Positions 1-7,081 of a stretch of DNA of 12,497 nt are shown here, one piece after another. Below the pieces are notes generated by a model. It made no database searches and was not told the origin of the DNA. It saw nothing but the letters and a program-made list of their open reading frames with translations. The position numbers and the translations under genes are program-made. Within the stretch, counting starts at the first letter, position 1; every line of letters starts with the position of its first letter. The stretch comes from Pseudomonadota bacterium (GTDB lineage Bacteria; Pseudomonadota; Alphaproteobacteria; Rhizobiales; Afifellaceae): the NCBI GenBank assembly GCA_023417735.1, contig JAEZEK010000332.1:1-12497 (forward strand), given 5' to 3'.

Positions 1-33
1 CGTCAATGACGCGACGGACGGCGCGCCCGTCAT
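1..33 (-). CDS. possible 5' end of a leftward gene, cut by the window edge
   Basis: An ATG on the minus strand at 33 opens a frame (MTGAPSVASLT) that has no stop before the edge of the window. Only eleven codons are visible, so no product can be read from the sequence. No Shine-Dalgarno sequence is evident just upstream. In Sinorhizobium-type genomes argD (acetylornithine aminotransferase) is, as I recall, next to gcrA, so this could be the start of argD transcribed away from gcrA; that is inference from neighbourhood only. It could equally be non-coding. Confidence 0.2.
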   Translation of the reverse strand, partial: MTGAPSVASLT

Positions 34-138
34 GCAGAGGGCGTGATTGCGAGGCAGGCAGCCGGGGCGTGCCGCGGGTGTGGCATTCCCGACTCACTTG
101 CGCGCATCTCGCGATGAAAGCCTTGGAAAAGATTCGGC

Positions 139-170
139 GACTCTTGTGAGCGAGTCACGGCACCTATAGT
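139..170 (+). promoter_or_regulatory. candidate gcrA promoter with GANTC sites at and between -35 and -10
   Basis: A -10-like TATAGT lies at 165-170, with a weak -35-like TTGTGA at 144-149 (spacer 15; reading CTTGTG at 143-148 gives 16). GACTC (139-143) abuts the -35 and GAGTC (152-156) falls in the spacer; the two form a short inverted repeat. As I recall the Caulobacter work, GcrA-dependent sigma70 promoters carry methylated GANTC in or near the core promoter, so this layout fits CcrM/GcrA control. Transcription would start near 176, giving a leader of about 135 bases before gcrA. The promoter itself is a prediction; the motifs are directly visible. Confidence 0.5.
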
Positions 171-184
171 TTCCGAGCTGCAAA

Positions 185-200
185 GCACGACATGTCGTGC
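185..200. repeat. perfect 16-bp palindrome, possible operator
   Basis: GCACGACATGTCGTGC is fully self-complementary with no central spacer. It sits about 10 to 25 bases after the predicted gcrA transcription start. As RNA it could make only a 6-bp stem with a CAUG loop and no U-run follows, so a dimeric DNA-binding protein is the likelier reader. I do not recognise it as a LexA, CtrA or DnaA site. Confidence 0.5.
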
Positions 201-312
201 GGCGGGCAGAATTCCGATCAAGTTCTAGCGTTTGGCGCGGGCGCTCCGGCGTTCGTGGACAGCTCGGGATTCCGTTCGGATGCGGCAGAAATCAAGGTGC
301 CAAGGAGACCCC

Positions 313-819
313 ATGTCCTGGACCGACGACCGAGTGGAGCTCTTGAGGAGGCTCTGGCAGGAAGGCAAGAGCGCGAGCCAGATCGCCGCGGAACTTGCCG
401 GCGGCGTCACCCGCAACGCGGTGATCGGAAAGATCCACCGGCTGGGGCTTTCCGGCCGCGGTCAGCCGACCTCGACAGTGAAGCGGCAGCGCCGGACCGC
501 GGTTGCGGCAGCGCCCGCCGCCCGCAAGCCGAGGATGCACCCGGTGGCAGGCGCCCTCGCGCTCGATGCGATCGAAGACGTCGAAATGCTGCCGGTCGTC
601 CAGCACAAGAACGCGGTGGTGGTCCCGATCGCCAAGCGCCTGCCGATCGAGAAGCTCACCGAGCGTACGTGCAAGTGGCCGATCGGCGATCCGGGCCACT
701 CCGACTTCCACTTCTGCGGGCACGAGTCGATCGAGGGCCTGCCCTACTGCGAGTACCACGCGGGGGTCGCCTACCAGACGCCCGACCCGCGCCGCAGGGC
801 CAAGCGCGCCCACGCGTGA
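313..819 (+). CDS. gcrA: GcrA cell cycle regulator
   Basis: GcrA is an alphaproteobacterial transcription factor that binds sigma70 RNA polymerase and activates promoters with CcrM-methylated GANTC sites, driving S-phase and division genes. The 168-residue product has the family layout: an N-terminal helix-turn-helix (about residues 1-47, MSWTDDRVELLRRLW followed by NAVIGKIHRLGL), a basic low-complexity linker, and a conserved C-terminal block with TCKWPIGDPGHSDFHFCG and LPYCEYHAGVAYQ. Cys120, Cys135, Cys146, His133 and His149 could bind a metal, which is inference. Length is normal (Caulobacter GcrA is about 173). The ATG at 313 is chosen because AAGGAGA lies 4 bases upstream and the protein starts exactly at MSWTDDRV; longer in-frame starts add unrelated residues. 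It converges on phoB with 49 bases between them, and its upstream region is rich in GANTC, suggesting self-control. Confidence 0.97.
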   Translation: MSWTDDRVELLRRLWQEGKSASQIAAELAGGVTRNAVIGKIHRLGLSGRGQPTSTVKRQRRTAVAAAPAARKPRMHPVAGALALDAIEDVEMLPVVQHKNAVVVPIAKRLPIEKLTERTCKWPIGDPGHSDFHFCGHESIEGLPYCEYHAGVAYQTPDPRRRAKRAHA

Positions 820-846
820 GAGGGCACCGAACGCGCCGCGAGGGGC

Positions 847-868
847 GGGCCGGACCCCGGAACGGCCC
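847..868. terminator. weak hairpin between convergent gcrA and phoB
   Basis: GGGCCG (847-852) and CGGCCC (863-868) form a perfect 6-bp stem around a 10-base loop in the short gap between the convergent genes; an outer pair GAGGGC (820-825) / GCCCTC (865-870) competes with it. The position suits a shared terminator, but no U-run follows on either strand, so it is not a canonical intrinsic terminator. Confidence 0.25.
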
Positions 869-1570
869 TCAGGCGCGCTCGAACTGCTCGTTGAAGGAAT
901 AGCCGGCGCCGCGGACCGTGCGGATCGGATCCCGCGCCCGGCCGCGGTTCAGCGCACGCCTCAGCCGCCCGACGTGGACGTCTACCGTCCGCTCGTCGAC
1001 ATAGACGTCCCGCCCCCACACGCCGTCGAGGAGCTGTTCGCGGCTGAACACCCGTCCCGGGCTCTTCATCAGGAACTCGAGCAGCCGGAACTCCGTGGGC
1101 CCGAGATGGATCTCGCGCCCGCCGCGACGGACGCGAACGGTTTCCCGGTCGAGCTCGAGATCGCCGGCCTTCAGCACCGTGCTCACCGCATCCGGACGGA
1201 CTCTCCGCAAGATGGCCTTGATCCGCGCCATCAGCTCGGGGACGGAGAACGGCTTCACGACGAAGTCGTCCGCGCCCGTCGCGAGCCCGCGAATGCGCTC
1301 GTCCTCCTCGCCGCGCGCGGTCAGCATCACGATCGGGAGGAGCGCCGTCTCCCCGCGGGTCCGCAGCCGCCGGCACAGCTCGATGCCGGAGAGGCCCGGC
1401 AGCATCCAGTCGAGGAGCAGCAGGTCCGGCTGGCGTTCCCGCAGCCTGATCTCCGCCTCGTCGCCGCGGGCGATCGTCTCGACGTCGAAGCCCTCCGCCT
1501 CCAGATTGTAGCGGAGCAGGATCGCGAGCGGCTCCTCGTCCTCGACCACGAGGACCTGCGGCTTCGGCAT
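869..1570 (-). CDS. phoB: phosphate regulon response regulator PhoB
   Basis: PhoB is the DNA-binding partner of PhoR; when phosphorylated under phosphate shortage it binds Pho boxes and activates pst and other Pho genes. The 233-residue protein has a receiver domain (about 1-125) with the acidic pair E10/D11, phospho-acceptor D54 (LLLLDWMLPG), T84 (VMLTAR) and K106 (VVKPFS). A winged-helix domain follows (about 135-230), with the recognition segment around DERTVDVHVGRLRRAL and the terminal hairpin TVRGAGYSFNE. Length and both domains are normal. It is the last gene of the pst operon: its ATG is separated from the phoU stop by a single base, so translation is probably coupled. Because the Pho box lies upstream of pstS, phoB should be under its own positive control. 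OmpR-family relatives look alike, but the LDWMLPG motif and the operon make PhoB the clear call. Confidence 0.97.
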   Translation of the reverse strand: MPKPQVLVVEDEEPLAILLRYNLEAEGFDVETIARGDEAEIRLRERQPDLLLLDWMLPGLSGIELCRRLRTRGETALLPIVMLTARGEEDERIRGLATGADDFVVKPFSVPELMARIKAILRRVRPDAVSTVLKAGDLELDRETVRVRRGGREIHLGPTEFRLLEFLMKSPGRVFSREQLLDGVWGRDVYVDERTVDVHVGRLRRALNRGRARDPIRTVRGAGYSFNEQFERA

Positions 1571-1571
1571 T

Positions 1572-2279
1572 TCAGGCCTGCTCCGCCTGGGTCAGGCGGG
1601 TCGTGCTGCTCTCGCGGGACTCGTCGAACGGCTGGCCGGTGACCAGATAGCAGATCGTCTCCGCGATGTTGGTGGCATGGTCGCCGATCCGCTCGATGTT
1701 CTTCGCGCAGAACAGGAGATGCGTGCACATGCCGATATTGCGCGGGTCCTCCATCATGTAGGTCAGGAGTTCCCGGAACAGCGACGTGTAGACGGCGTCG
1801 ATCTCGTCGTCCTTTGCCCAGACTTCGCGGGCCTTCTCGACGTCGCGCGTGGCGTAGCTGTCGAGCACCAGCTTCAGCTGCTCGAGGGCTAGCGTGGAAA
1901 GATGCTCCACGCCGACATAGACCCGCTGGCCGAACTTCTGCGCGTCGATCGCGAGGGCGCGGCGCGCGATGTTCTTGCCGAGGTCGGCGACCCGCTCGAG
2001 GTCGTTCGAGATCCTGAGCGCGGCGATGATCTCGCGGAGATCCTGCGCCATCGGCTGACGGCGCGCGATGACGAGGATCGCCTTCTCCTCGATCTCGCGC
2101 TCCATCTCGTCGACCTTCTTGTCGGCCGAGATGCAATCCTGCGCGAGTTCGGGATCGGACTTCAGCAGAGCGCTCACCGACCGGGCCACGAGCTGCTCGG
2201 CGAGCCCGCCCATGGTGGCGATCAGGCTGGAGAGCTCGTTCAGCTCGTCGTCGAAGGAGGTGACGATGTGTTGCTTCAT
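1572..2279 (-). CDS. phoU: phosphate signalling regulator PhoU
   Basis: PhoU is a cytoplasmic helical protein that couples the PstSCAB transporter to PhoR and keeps the Pho regulon off when phosphate is plentiful. The 235-residue product consists of two PhoU three-helix repeats (about 15-105 and 120-212). The characteristic metal-site motifs appear once in each: NDLERVADLGKNI (92-104) and NIERIGDHATNIAE (194-207). Length is typical. The ATG at 2279 follows a good ribosome site (GGAGG on the minus strand), and 14 bases separate it from the pstB stop; its own stop is one base before phoB. Placement between pstB and phoB matches other alphaproteobacterial loci and explains how the transporter state and the regulator output are made together. 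Confidence 0.97.
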   Translation of the reverse strand: MKQHIVTSFDDELNELSSLIATMGGLAEQLVARSVSALLKSDPELAQDCISADKKVDEMEREIEEKAILVIARRQPMAQDLREIIAALRISNDLERVADLGKNIARRALAIDAQKFGQRVYVGVEHLSTLALEQLKLVLDSYATRDVEKAREVWAKDDEIDAVYTSLFRELLTYMMEDPRNIGMCTHLLFCAKNIERIGDHATNIAETICYLVTGQPFDESRESSTTRLTQAEQA

Positions 2280-2293
2280 TCTCCGTCCTCCGC

Positions 2294-3175
2294 TCAGCCG
2301 AACCGGCCGGTGATGTAGTCCTGAGTCCGCTGGTCGTGCGGATTCGTGAACATCATGTCGGTCGGGCCTTCCTCCACGAGGTAGCCGAGATGGAACATCG
2401 CCGTGCGTTGCGAGACGCGCGCCGCCTGCTGCATCGAATGGGTGACGATCACGATCGCATAGTTCTCGCGCAGCTCATCGATCAGTTCCTCGACGCGGGC
2501 AGTGGCGATCGGGTCGAGTGCCGAGCACGGCTCGTCCATCAGGATCACTTCGGGGTTCGTCGCAATGGCGCGCGCAATGCAAAGCCGCTGCTGCTGTCCG
2601 CCCGACAGCCCGGTTCCCGGCTCGTTCAGGCGGTCCTTGACCTCGTCGAAGAGCGCCGCGCGCTTGAGCGCGCCCACGACGATCTCCTCCAGCTCCGACT
2701 TGTTGCGCGCCAGGCCGTGGATGCGCGGGCCGTAGGCGACGTTCTCGTAGATCGACTTCGGGAACGGGTTGGGCTTCTGGAAGACCATGCCGATGCGCGC
2801 CCTGATCTCCACCACGTCGACCTCCGGCGCGTAGATGTCCTGGCCGTCCAGTTCGACCGTGCCGGTGACGCGCGCGATGTCGATCGTGTCGTTCATCCGG
2901 TTGAGGCAGCGCAGATAGGTGGACTTGCCGCAGCCGGACGGGCCGATGAGCGCGATGACCTCGCGATCGGGAATGTCGAGGTCGACCGAGAAGAGCGCCT
3001 GCTTCTCGCCGTAGAAGACGGAGACCTGCCGCGTCTTCACCTTCACCGGCGCATGGTCCGGCGCCTTCGCTGCCGCCTCCCTGGCCTGTGCGATCACCGC
3101 CTGGCGGTCCGCCGGCTCCTCGGCTGCCACCCCGACCGGGATCGTGGCGCTCCGCTCGTTCATCGTCATCGTCAT
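2294..3175 (-). CDS. pstB: phosphate import ATP-binding protein PstB
   Basis: PstB is the cytoplasmic ATPase of the PstSCAB phosphate importer. In the 293-residue reading (ATG at 3175) the motifs are Walker [10 protein letters not shown] (78-86), Q-loop Gln133 (VFQKPNPFP), signature LSGGQQQRL (190-198), Walker B VILMDEP (210-216) and H-loop His246 (IVTHSMQQ), all intact. The first 45 or so residues are an Ala-rich extension ahead of the ABC fold, longer than in E. coli PstB. The start is ambiguous: three ATGs occur at 3175, 3169 and 3163 within a tandem repeat, and a GGTGAG ribosome site formed by the end of pstA lies 4, 10 or 16 bases before them. The first is chosen; 3169 is almost as good. 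An open frame extending much further upstream is antisense-like read-through over pstA and is not used. Confidence 0.96.
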   Translation of the reverse strand: MTMTMNERSATIPVGVAAEEPADRQAVIAQAREAAAKAPDHAPVKVKTRQVSVFYGEKQALFSVDLDIPDREVIALIGPSGCGKSTYLRCLNRMNDTIDIARVTGTVELDGQDIYAPEVDVVEIRARIGMVFQKPNPFPKSIYENVAYGPRIHGLARNKSELEEIVVGALKRAALFDEVKDRLNEPGTGLSGGQQQRLCIARAIATNPEVILMDEPCSALDPIATARVEELIDELRENYAIVIVTHSMQQAARVSQRTAMFHLGYLVEEGPTDMMFTNPHDQRTQDYITGRFG

Positions 3176-3177
3176 CG
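3161..3177 (-). repeat. short tandem repeat holding three pstB start codons
   Basis: On the minus strand a 6-base unit, ATGACG, is repeated and followed by ATGAAC, so three in-frame ATGs occur six bases apart (MTMTMNERS). It lies right after the pstA stop (3181-3183). Slippage here would change the number of starts and the ribosome-site spacing without breaking the frame. Confidence 0.6.
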
Positions 3178-3180
3178 TGC

Positions 3181-4461
3181 TCACCAGCGGCGTTCGAAGC
3201 GCTGCCGCAGGAAGATCGCGACAGCGTTCATGAGGAGGAGGAAGCCGAGAAGGACCATGATCCCGGCCGAGGTGCGCGCGACGAAGCCGCGCTCCGGACT
3301 GTCGGCCCAGATGAAGATCTGGGTCGGCAGGGCGGTCGATGAATCGAGGATGCCGCCGGGCGGGCTCGTGATGAAGGCGTTCATGCCGATCAGGAGGAGC
3401 GGCGCGGTCTCGCCGAGCGCCTGGGCGAGGCCGATGATCGTGCCGGTCAGGATCCCCGGTATCGCGAGCGGCAGAACGTGGTGGAGCACCATCTCGTGCT
3501 TGGAGGCACCGATTCCCAGCGCAGCCTCGCGGATCGACGGCGGGACGGCCTTCAGCGCAGCGCGCGTGACGATGATCATCGTCGGCAGCGTCATCAGGGC
3601 GAGCACCATGCCGCCGACGAGGGGCGCCGAACGCGGCAGGCCGAACCAGCCGAGGAACACGGCGAGGCCGAGCAGGCCGAACACCACGGACGGCACGGCC
3701 GCCAGGTTGTTGATGTTCACCTCGATCAGGTCGGTCCATCGGTTCTTTGGTGCGAACTCCTCCAGATAGATGGCCGCGGCGATGCCGATCGGGAAGCTCA
3801 GGAGGAAGCAGACGAGGAGCGCGTAGAAGGAGCCGACGATCGCCCCGGACAAGCCGGCGAGTTCCGGAAAGCGGCTGTCCGCATTGAAGAACAGGCCCCA
3901 GTTGAAGGGCTGGGAGATGCGGCCGTCCGCATTGAGCGCGTCGAACCACGCGATCTGCTGGTCGCTCACCCGCCGAAACCGCTCGGGCGTGTCGCGGCTG
4001 ATGTTCCCCTTCGCGAGCTGGTCGAACGGATCGGAGACGGGGAGTTCCACCCGCACGGTTTCACCGACCCAGGAGGGGTTGGCCACGACCATGTCGCGCA
4101 GCACGAACTGCGCGCCGCCGCTGATCATGGCATTGAGGGCGCGCTGAGCGCGGCCCTCGACATCCGGGAACAGACTGCCGAGCGCGTCCCTCAGCACGGC
4201 TTCGTACCGGGCCCGGAACAGGTTCTCGCGGTCGATGCGCTCCGGATCGAGTTGCACGTCGAGCGCGATATGGGTCTGCTTGAACGCCGGCAGCCCGGTC
4301 ATCACGATCGATGTGACGAGCGTGCCGAGCAGAAGCACGGCGGCGCCGATCGCGGCTATGCCGAACCATCGCAGCCGGCGGTCGGCGGCGTAGCGCTTCC
4401 GCCGGAGGCGCGCGGCGGCGTCGGACGAGAGCCGGTGCCCGGCCCTGGACGAGCTATTCAT
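3181..4461 (-). CDS. pstA: phosphate ABC transporter permease PstA
   Basis: PstA is one of the two membrane permeases of the phosphate importer. The 426-residue product is long for PstA (E. coli about 296). A basic cytoplasmic tail leads into the first membrane segment (about 33-55), followed by a soluble, presumably periplasmic insertion of about 145 residues (60-205) typical of alphaproteobacterial PstA (I believe Pfam DUF3333). The permease core follows, with membrane segments near 205-232, 255-273, 280-300, 333-362 and 398-418. The EAA loop that docks on PstB is at about 312-340 ([14 protein letters not shown] through VLPLAIPGI), then [14 protein letters not shown]. Its ATG at 4461 overlaps the end of pstC by 8 bases, so the two permeases are probably translationally coupled. 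Its stop lies 5 bases before pstB. Confidence 0.95.
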   Translation of the reverse strand: MNSSSRAGHRLSSDAAARLRRKRYAADRRLRWFGIAAIGAAVLLLGTLVTSIVMTGLPAFKQTHIALDVQLDPERIDRENLFRARYEAVLRDALGSLFPDVEGRAQRALNAMISGGAQFVLRDMVVANPSWVGETVRVELPVSDPFDQLAKGNISRDTPERFRRVSDQQIAWFDALNADGRISQPFNWGLFFNADSRFPELAGLSGAIVGSFYALLVCFLLSFPIGIAAAIYLEEFAPKNRWTDLIEVNINNLAAVPSVVFGLLGLAVFLGWFGLPRSAPLVGGMVLALMTLPTMIIVTRAALKAVPPSIREAALGIGASKHEMVLHHVLPLAIPGILTGTIIGLAQALGETAPLLLIGMNAFITSPPGGILDSSTALPTQIFIWADSPERGFVARTSAGIMVLLGFLLLMNAVAIFLRQRFERRW

Positions 4462-5833
4462 AGCGTTCCCGGTATTTCTGCACGATGCGCAGCGCGATCA
4501 CGTTGAGGCTCAGCGTGATCAGGAAGAGGAGGAGGCCGAGCGCGAAGGCGGCGAGCGTCTTCGGGCTGTCGAATTCCGTGTCCCCGATCAGGAGCGTCAC
4601 GATCTGGACGGTCACGGTCGTGACCGAATCGAGCGGGTTGAAGGTGAGCGTGGCAATGAGCCCGGCTGCCATGACGACGATCATCGTCTCGCCGATCGCC
4701 CGGCTGAGCGCCAGAAGGATGCCGCCCATGATGCCCGGGAGAGCGGCCGGGATGAGCACGCGGGTGATCGTCTCCGCCGGCGTGGCGCCCATCGCGAGCG
4801 AGCCGTCGCGCATCGCTCTCGGAACTGCCGTCAGCGCGTCATCCGAGAGAGACGAAATGAACGGGATGAGCATGATCCCCATGACGCCGCCTGCCACGAG
4901 CGCGCTGTTCGGCGCCATGTCGACGCCGATCGACGCCATGAAGCGGCGGAGCGCGGGCGCGACGGTCAGCACGGCGAAGAAGCCGTAGACCACGGTCGGG
5001 ATGCCGGCGAGCATCTCGAGCACGGGCTTCACGACGGTCCGCACGCGCTTGTCGGCGTATTCCACGAGGTAGATCCCGGACAGGAGGCCGATCGGCACCG
5101 CCACCAGCATCGCCATGAAGGCGATCAGAACCGTGCCGGTCAGCACCGGGACGACACCGAACGCGCCGGCGCCGGCGATCTGGTCCGCCCGGATGGAGAT
5201 CTGCGGCTCCCACCTCAGCCCGAAGAGGAACTCGGTGATGGGCACCATCATGAAAAACTGCCAGGCCTCGAACAGGAGCGAGGCGACGATGCCGGCGGTG
5301 GTGAGGATCGCCACGACGGAGCAGAACACCATCAGCCAGGTCAGGACGTGCTCGACACCGTGGCGGGCCCTGAACGTGGGCGAGAGGCGGCCGCGGGCGA
5401 CCAGCAATCCGACGATCGTCAGGCAGGCCACGGCGGCCACCATTGCCCAGCGCGCGATCTCGCGCCAGCGGACGAGCGTTTCCGCGGCGGCGAGGATCTC
5501 CGGCGACGGATTGCCGAACGTGCGACCGCCCGCGGCGTTCTTGATCTCGCTGAGGAAGAGCCGGAGCTGCGCCGGCGACGCCCCGTCCGTCAGCGAAGAC
5601 GGTAACGAAGCGAGCAGCAGGCGATCGATGATCGCGTTCTGGAAGAGCAGCCAGACGAGAACGAGGATGATCGCCGGGATGCCGACCCAGATCGCGACGA
5701 AGAAGCCGTGATAGATGGGCCGGGAATGCAGCTTCTGTGCGCTGCCGCCGCCGAATACGTACGCCTCGCGCCGGCCGACCACGTAGGCGGTCACTGAGAG
5801 CAGGAGTATCGCCAGGAACAGATAGCCCGTCAT
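4454..5833 (-). CDS. pstC: phosphate ABC transporter permease PstC
   Basis: PstC pairs with PstA to form the membrane channel of the phosphate importer. The 459-residue product exceeds E. coli PstC (about 319) because of an N-terminal half with extra predicted membrane segments (about 2-20, 42-65, 128-147 and 162-190) and a loop at 66-127; alphaproteobacterial PstC proteins commonly have such an extension. The conserved permease core (about 225-450) includes VPIGLLSGIYLVEYAD, LEMLAGIPTVVYGFF, the EAA loop RDGSLAMGATPAETI with VLIPAALPGI (342-368) and SRAIGETMIVVMAAG (377-391). The ATG at 5833 has an AAGGCGG ribosome site. The gap of 66 bases from pstS contains a strong hairpin; the 3' end overlaps pstA. 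Confidence 0.95.
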   Translation of the reverse strand: MTGYLFLAILLLSVTAYVVGRREAYVFGGGSAQKLHSRPIYHGFFVAIWVGIPAIILVLVWLLFQNAIIDRLLLASLPSSLTDGASPAQLRLFLSEIKNAAGGRTFGNPSPEILAAAETLVRWREIARWAMVAAVACLTIVGLLVARGRLSPTFRARHGVEHVLTWLMVFCSVVAILTTAGIVASLLFEAWQFFMMVPITEFLFGLRWEPQISIRADQIAGAGAFGVVPVLTGTVLIAFMAMLVAVPIGLLSGIYLVEYADKRVRTVVKPVLEMLAGIPTVVYGFFAVLTVAPALRRFMASIGVDMAPNSALVAGGVMGIMLIPFISSLSDDALTAVPRAMRDGSLAMGATPAETITRVLIPAALPGIMGGILLALSRAIGETMIVVMAAGLIATLTFNPLDSVTTVTVQIVTLLIGDTEFDSPKTLAAFALGLLLFLITLSLNVIALRIVQKYRERYE

Positions 5834-5862
5834 GATCCGCCTTCAGCCGCGACGAAGGGAGC

Positions 5863-5888
5863 CCCGCAGCGGCCGGAGCCGCCGCGGG
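5863..5888 (-). other. very stable intercistronic hairpin between pstS and pstC
   Basis: In the transcribed (minus) strand CCCGC-G-GCGGC and GCCGC-U-GCGGG pair as an 11-bp stem with one G-U wobble, capped by UCCG closed by C-G, which is a UNCG-type extra-stable tetraloop. It begins 11 bases after the pstS stop. No U-run follows, so it is unlikely to be a plain terminator. Known precedents (such as malE-malF) suggest a role in protecting upstream binding-protein mRNA from 3' decay or partly limiting downstream expression, giving more PstS than PstCAB. The function is inference. Confidence 0.65.
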
Positions 5889-5899
5889 AACGTTTGCGA

Positions 5900-6943
5900 T
5901 CAGCTGCCGTAGCGGGTGAAGTGCTCGCCGCCGACCACGGCGTCCTGCACGGCCTTGCGGTCGGCCTCCGGCAGCGGGATCAGGCCGCGCTCGCCGAGAT
6001 AGCCGTCCTCGCCGATGGCATCCTCGCTCATGTATTCCTCGACGAACTCGGTGAGGCCCGGAATCACGCCGCGATGGGCGTTCTTCACGTAGAAGAAGAG
6101 CGGGCGGGAAACCTTGTAGTCGCCGTCGGCGATCGTCTCCGGGGACGGCTCGACGCCGTTCACCTTCACGGCCTTCAGCGTGTCCTCGTTCTCGTAGAGG
6201 AACGAATAGCCGAAGATGCCGACGGCATTCGGATCCTGCTGCAGGCGCTGCACGATCAGGTTGTCGTTCTCGCCGGCCTCGATGAAGGGACCGTCGGTGC
6301 GCATGCGCTGGCAGACTTCCTTCTTGCGGTCGCCGTCGAGCGCCGCGATCGCCTGGAACTCGGCGCAACCCTCGTCCATGACGAGCTCGACGAAGGCGTC
6401 GCGGGTGCCGGAGGTCGGCGGCGGGCCGAACACCGTGATCTGGACGTCGGGCAGCGACGGATCGATCTCGTTCCAGCGCTTGAAGGGGTTGGCGACGACC
6501 TGGCCGTCGACTTCGACCTGGGCGGCGAGCGCCTGGAAGATCTGGCCCTTGGTCAGGTCCATGTCGGCGCCGTTGCGCGACACGGCGATCGAGAGGCCGT
6601 CGAAGCCGATCTGGGCCTCAGAGATGTCGGTCACGCCGTTCTGCTTGCAGAGCGCCCATTCCGACTCCTTCATCGCCCGGGACGCGCCGGTGATGTCGGC
6701 GGTGGCCTCGCCGACGCCTTCGCAGAAGACCTTGAAGCCGCCGCCCGTGCCGGTCGATTCCACGACGGGGGCGGGGTTGCCGGTCATGTTCGCGTAGCGC
6801 TCGGAAACGGCCTGGGTGAACGGGAAGACCGTCGAGGAGCCGACGATGCGGATCTGATCACGGGCGCCTTGCGCCGCGGCGCCGGAAACGCCGGCGAGAG
6901 CGACCGCGCAGATGGCGGCGCCGGTGAGAAGCTTGCTAGTCAC
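5900..6943 (-). CDS. pstS: periplasmic phosphate-binding protein PstS
   Basis: PstS captures phosphate in the periplasm and delivers it to PstCA. The 347-residue precursor opens with a classical Sec signal (TSKLLTGAAICAVALAGVS, cleavage probably after GAAA near residue 24) and has no lipobox. Phosphate-contact motifs are present: GSSTVFPFT (35-43), ESTGTGGGF (62-70), GASRAM (86-91), GFDGL (113-117) and SGTRDAF (178-184). Four cysteines remain in the mature protein (C74, C99, C193, C211) and could form disulfides, which is inference. The start is GTG at 6943, supported by GGGAGA 7 bases upstream and by a signal peptide beginning at once. It is the first gene of the operon, with a Pho box and -10 about 80-115 bases upstream, so strong induction by phosphate starvation is expected. 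Confidence 0.96.
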   Translation of the reverse strand: MTSKLLTGAAICAVALAGVSGAAAQGARDQIRIVGSSTVFPFTQAVSERYANMTGNPAPVVESTGTGGGFKVFCEGVGEATADITGASRAMKESEWALCKQNGVTDISEAQIGFDGLSIAVSRNGADMDLTKGQIFQALAAQVEVDGQVVANPFKRWNEIDPSLPDVQITVFGPPPTSGTRDAFVELVMDEGCAEFQAIAALDGDRKKEVCQRMRTDGPFIEAGENDNLIVQRLQQDPNAVGIFGYSFLYENEDTLKAVKVNGVEPSPETIADGDYKVSRPLFFYVKNAHRGVIPGLTEFVEEYMSEDAIGEDGYLGERGLIPLPEADRKAVQDAVVGGEHFTRYGS

Positions 6944-7023
6944 GGTGGGATCTCCCTGTGTTGATCCGTTCCGCCGAACCTCCGTCGGCTCAGCCGCCGC
7001 TTAGGTAGGCCTCGCCCTTGATC

Positions 7024-7057
7024 GCTATATTACAGCGCCGTGACATTTCGATGACGG
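7024..7057 (-). promoter_or_regulatory. Pho box and -10 of the pstSCAB-phoUB promoter
   Basis: On the minus strand CCGTCAT-CGAA-ATGTCAC (7057 down to 7040) matches the PhoB-box pattern of two 7-base repeats with a 4-base spacer (CTGTCAT-AWAW-CTGTCAY), differing at one base in each repeat plus the spacer. Ten bases further on lies TATAGC (7029-7024), a good -10; a TAATAT overlaps it at 7032-7027. This is the same box-to-(-10) spacing as I recall for E. coli phoA. There is no good separate -35, as expected for a PhoB-dependent promoter. Transcription should start near 7017, leaving a leader of about 74 bases before pstS. The box lies between the phoR stop and pstS, so phoR is not under it. Confidence 0.85.
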
Positions 7058-7081
7058 CGGAACCCGTTCTGGAACAGGCTC

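Larger units (their letters stand above)
34..312. other. gene-free regulatory region upstream of gcrA
   Basis: About 280 bases without a convincing gene; short open frames on both strands here have no usable ribosome site or recognisable product. What it does hold: five GANTC motifs (GACTC 91-95, GATTC 131-135, GACTC 139-143, GAGTC 152-156, GATTC 268-272), a candidate -35/-10 pair (144-149 and 165-170), a perfect 16-bp palindrome (185-200) and the gcrA ribosome site (AAGGAGA, 302-308). No TTAA pair fitting a CtrA box and no clear DnaA box was seen. Confidence 0.7.

Noticed and set aside
30..221. Small minus-strand open frame upstream of gcrA
   Set aside because: No ribosome site, no recognisable domain, and it covers the predicted gcrA promoter elements.
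219..238. Possible LexA-like box (GTTC with a second GTTC-like half)
   Set aside because: The second half is TGGC rather than GTTC at the required 7-base spacing.
847..868. Strong intrinsic terminator between gcrA and phoB
   Set aside because: A stem exists but no U-run on either strand; kept only as a low-confidence hairpin.
192..902. 236-codon plus-strand frame overlapping gcrA
   Set aside because: Arg/Pro/Gly-rich composition typical of an out-of-frame reading of GC-rich DNA; gcrA in another frame is certain.
3176..3949. Upstream extension of the pstB frame across pstA
   Set aside because: The extra residues are an alternate-frame reading of pstA; PstB begins properly after the pstA stop.
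5894..6964. Long plus-strand frame opposite pstS
   Set aside because: It mirrors the third-position GC pattern of pstS on the other strand and shows no domain motifs; similar shadows lie opposite pstB, pstC and phoR.
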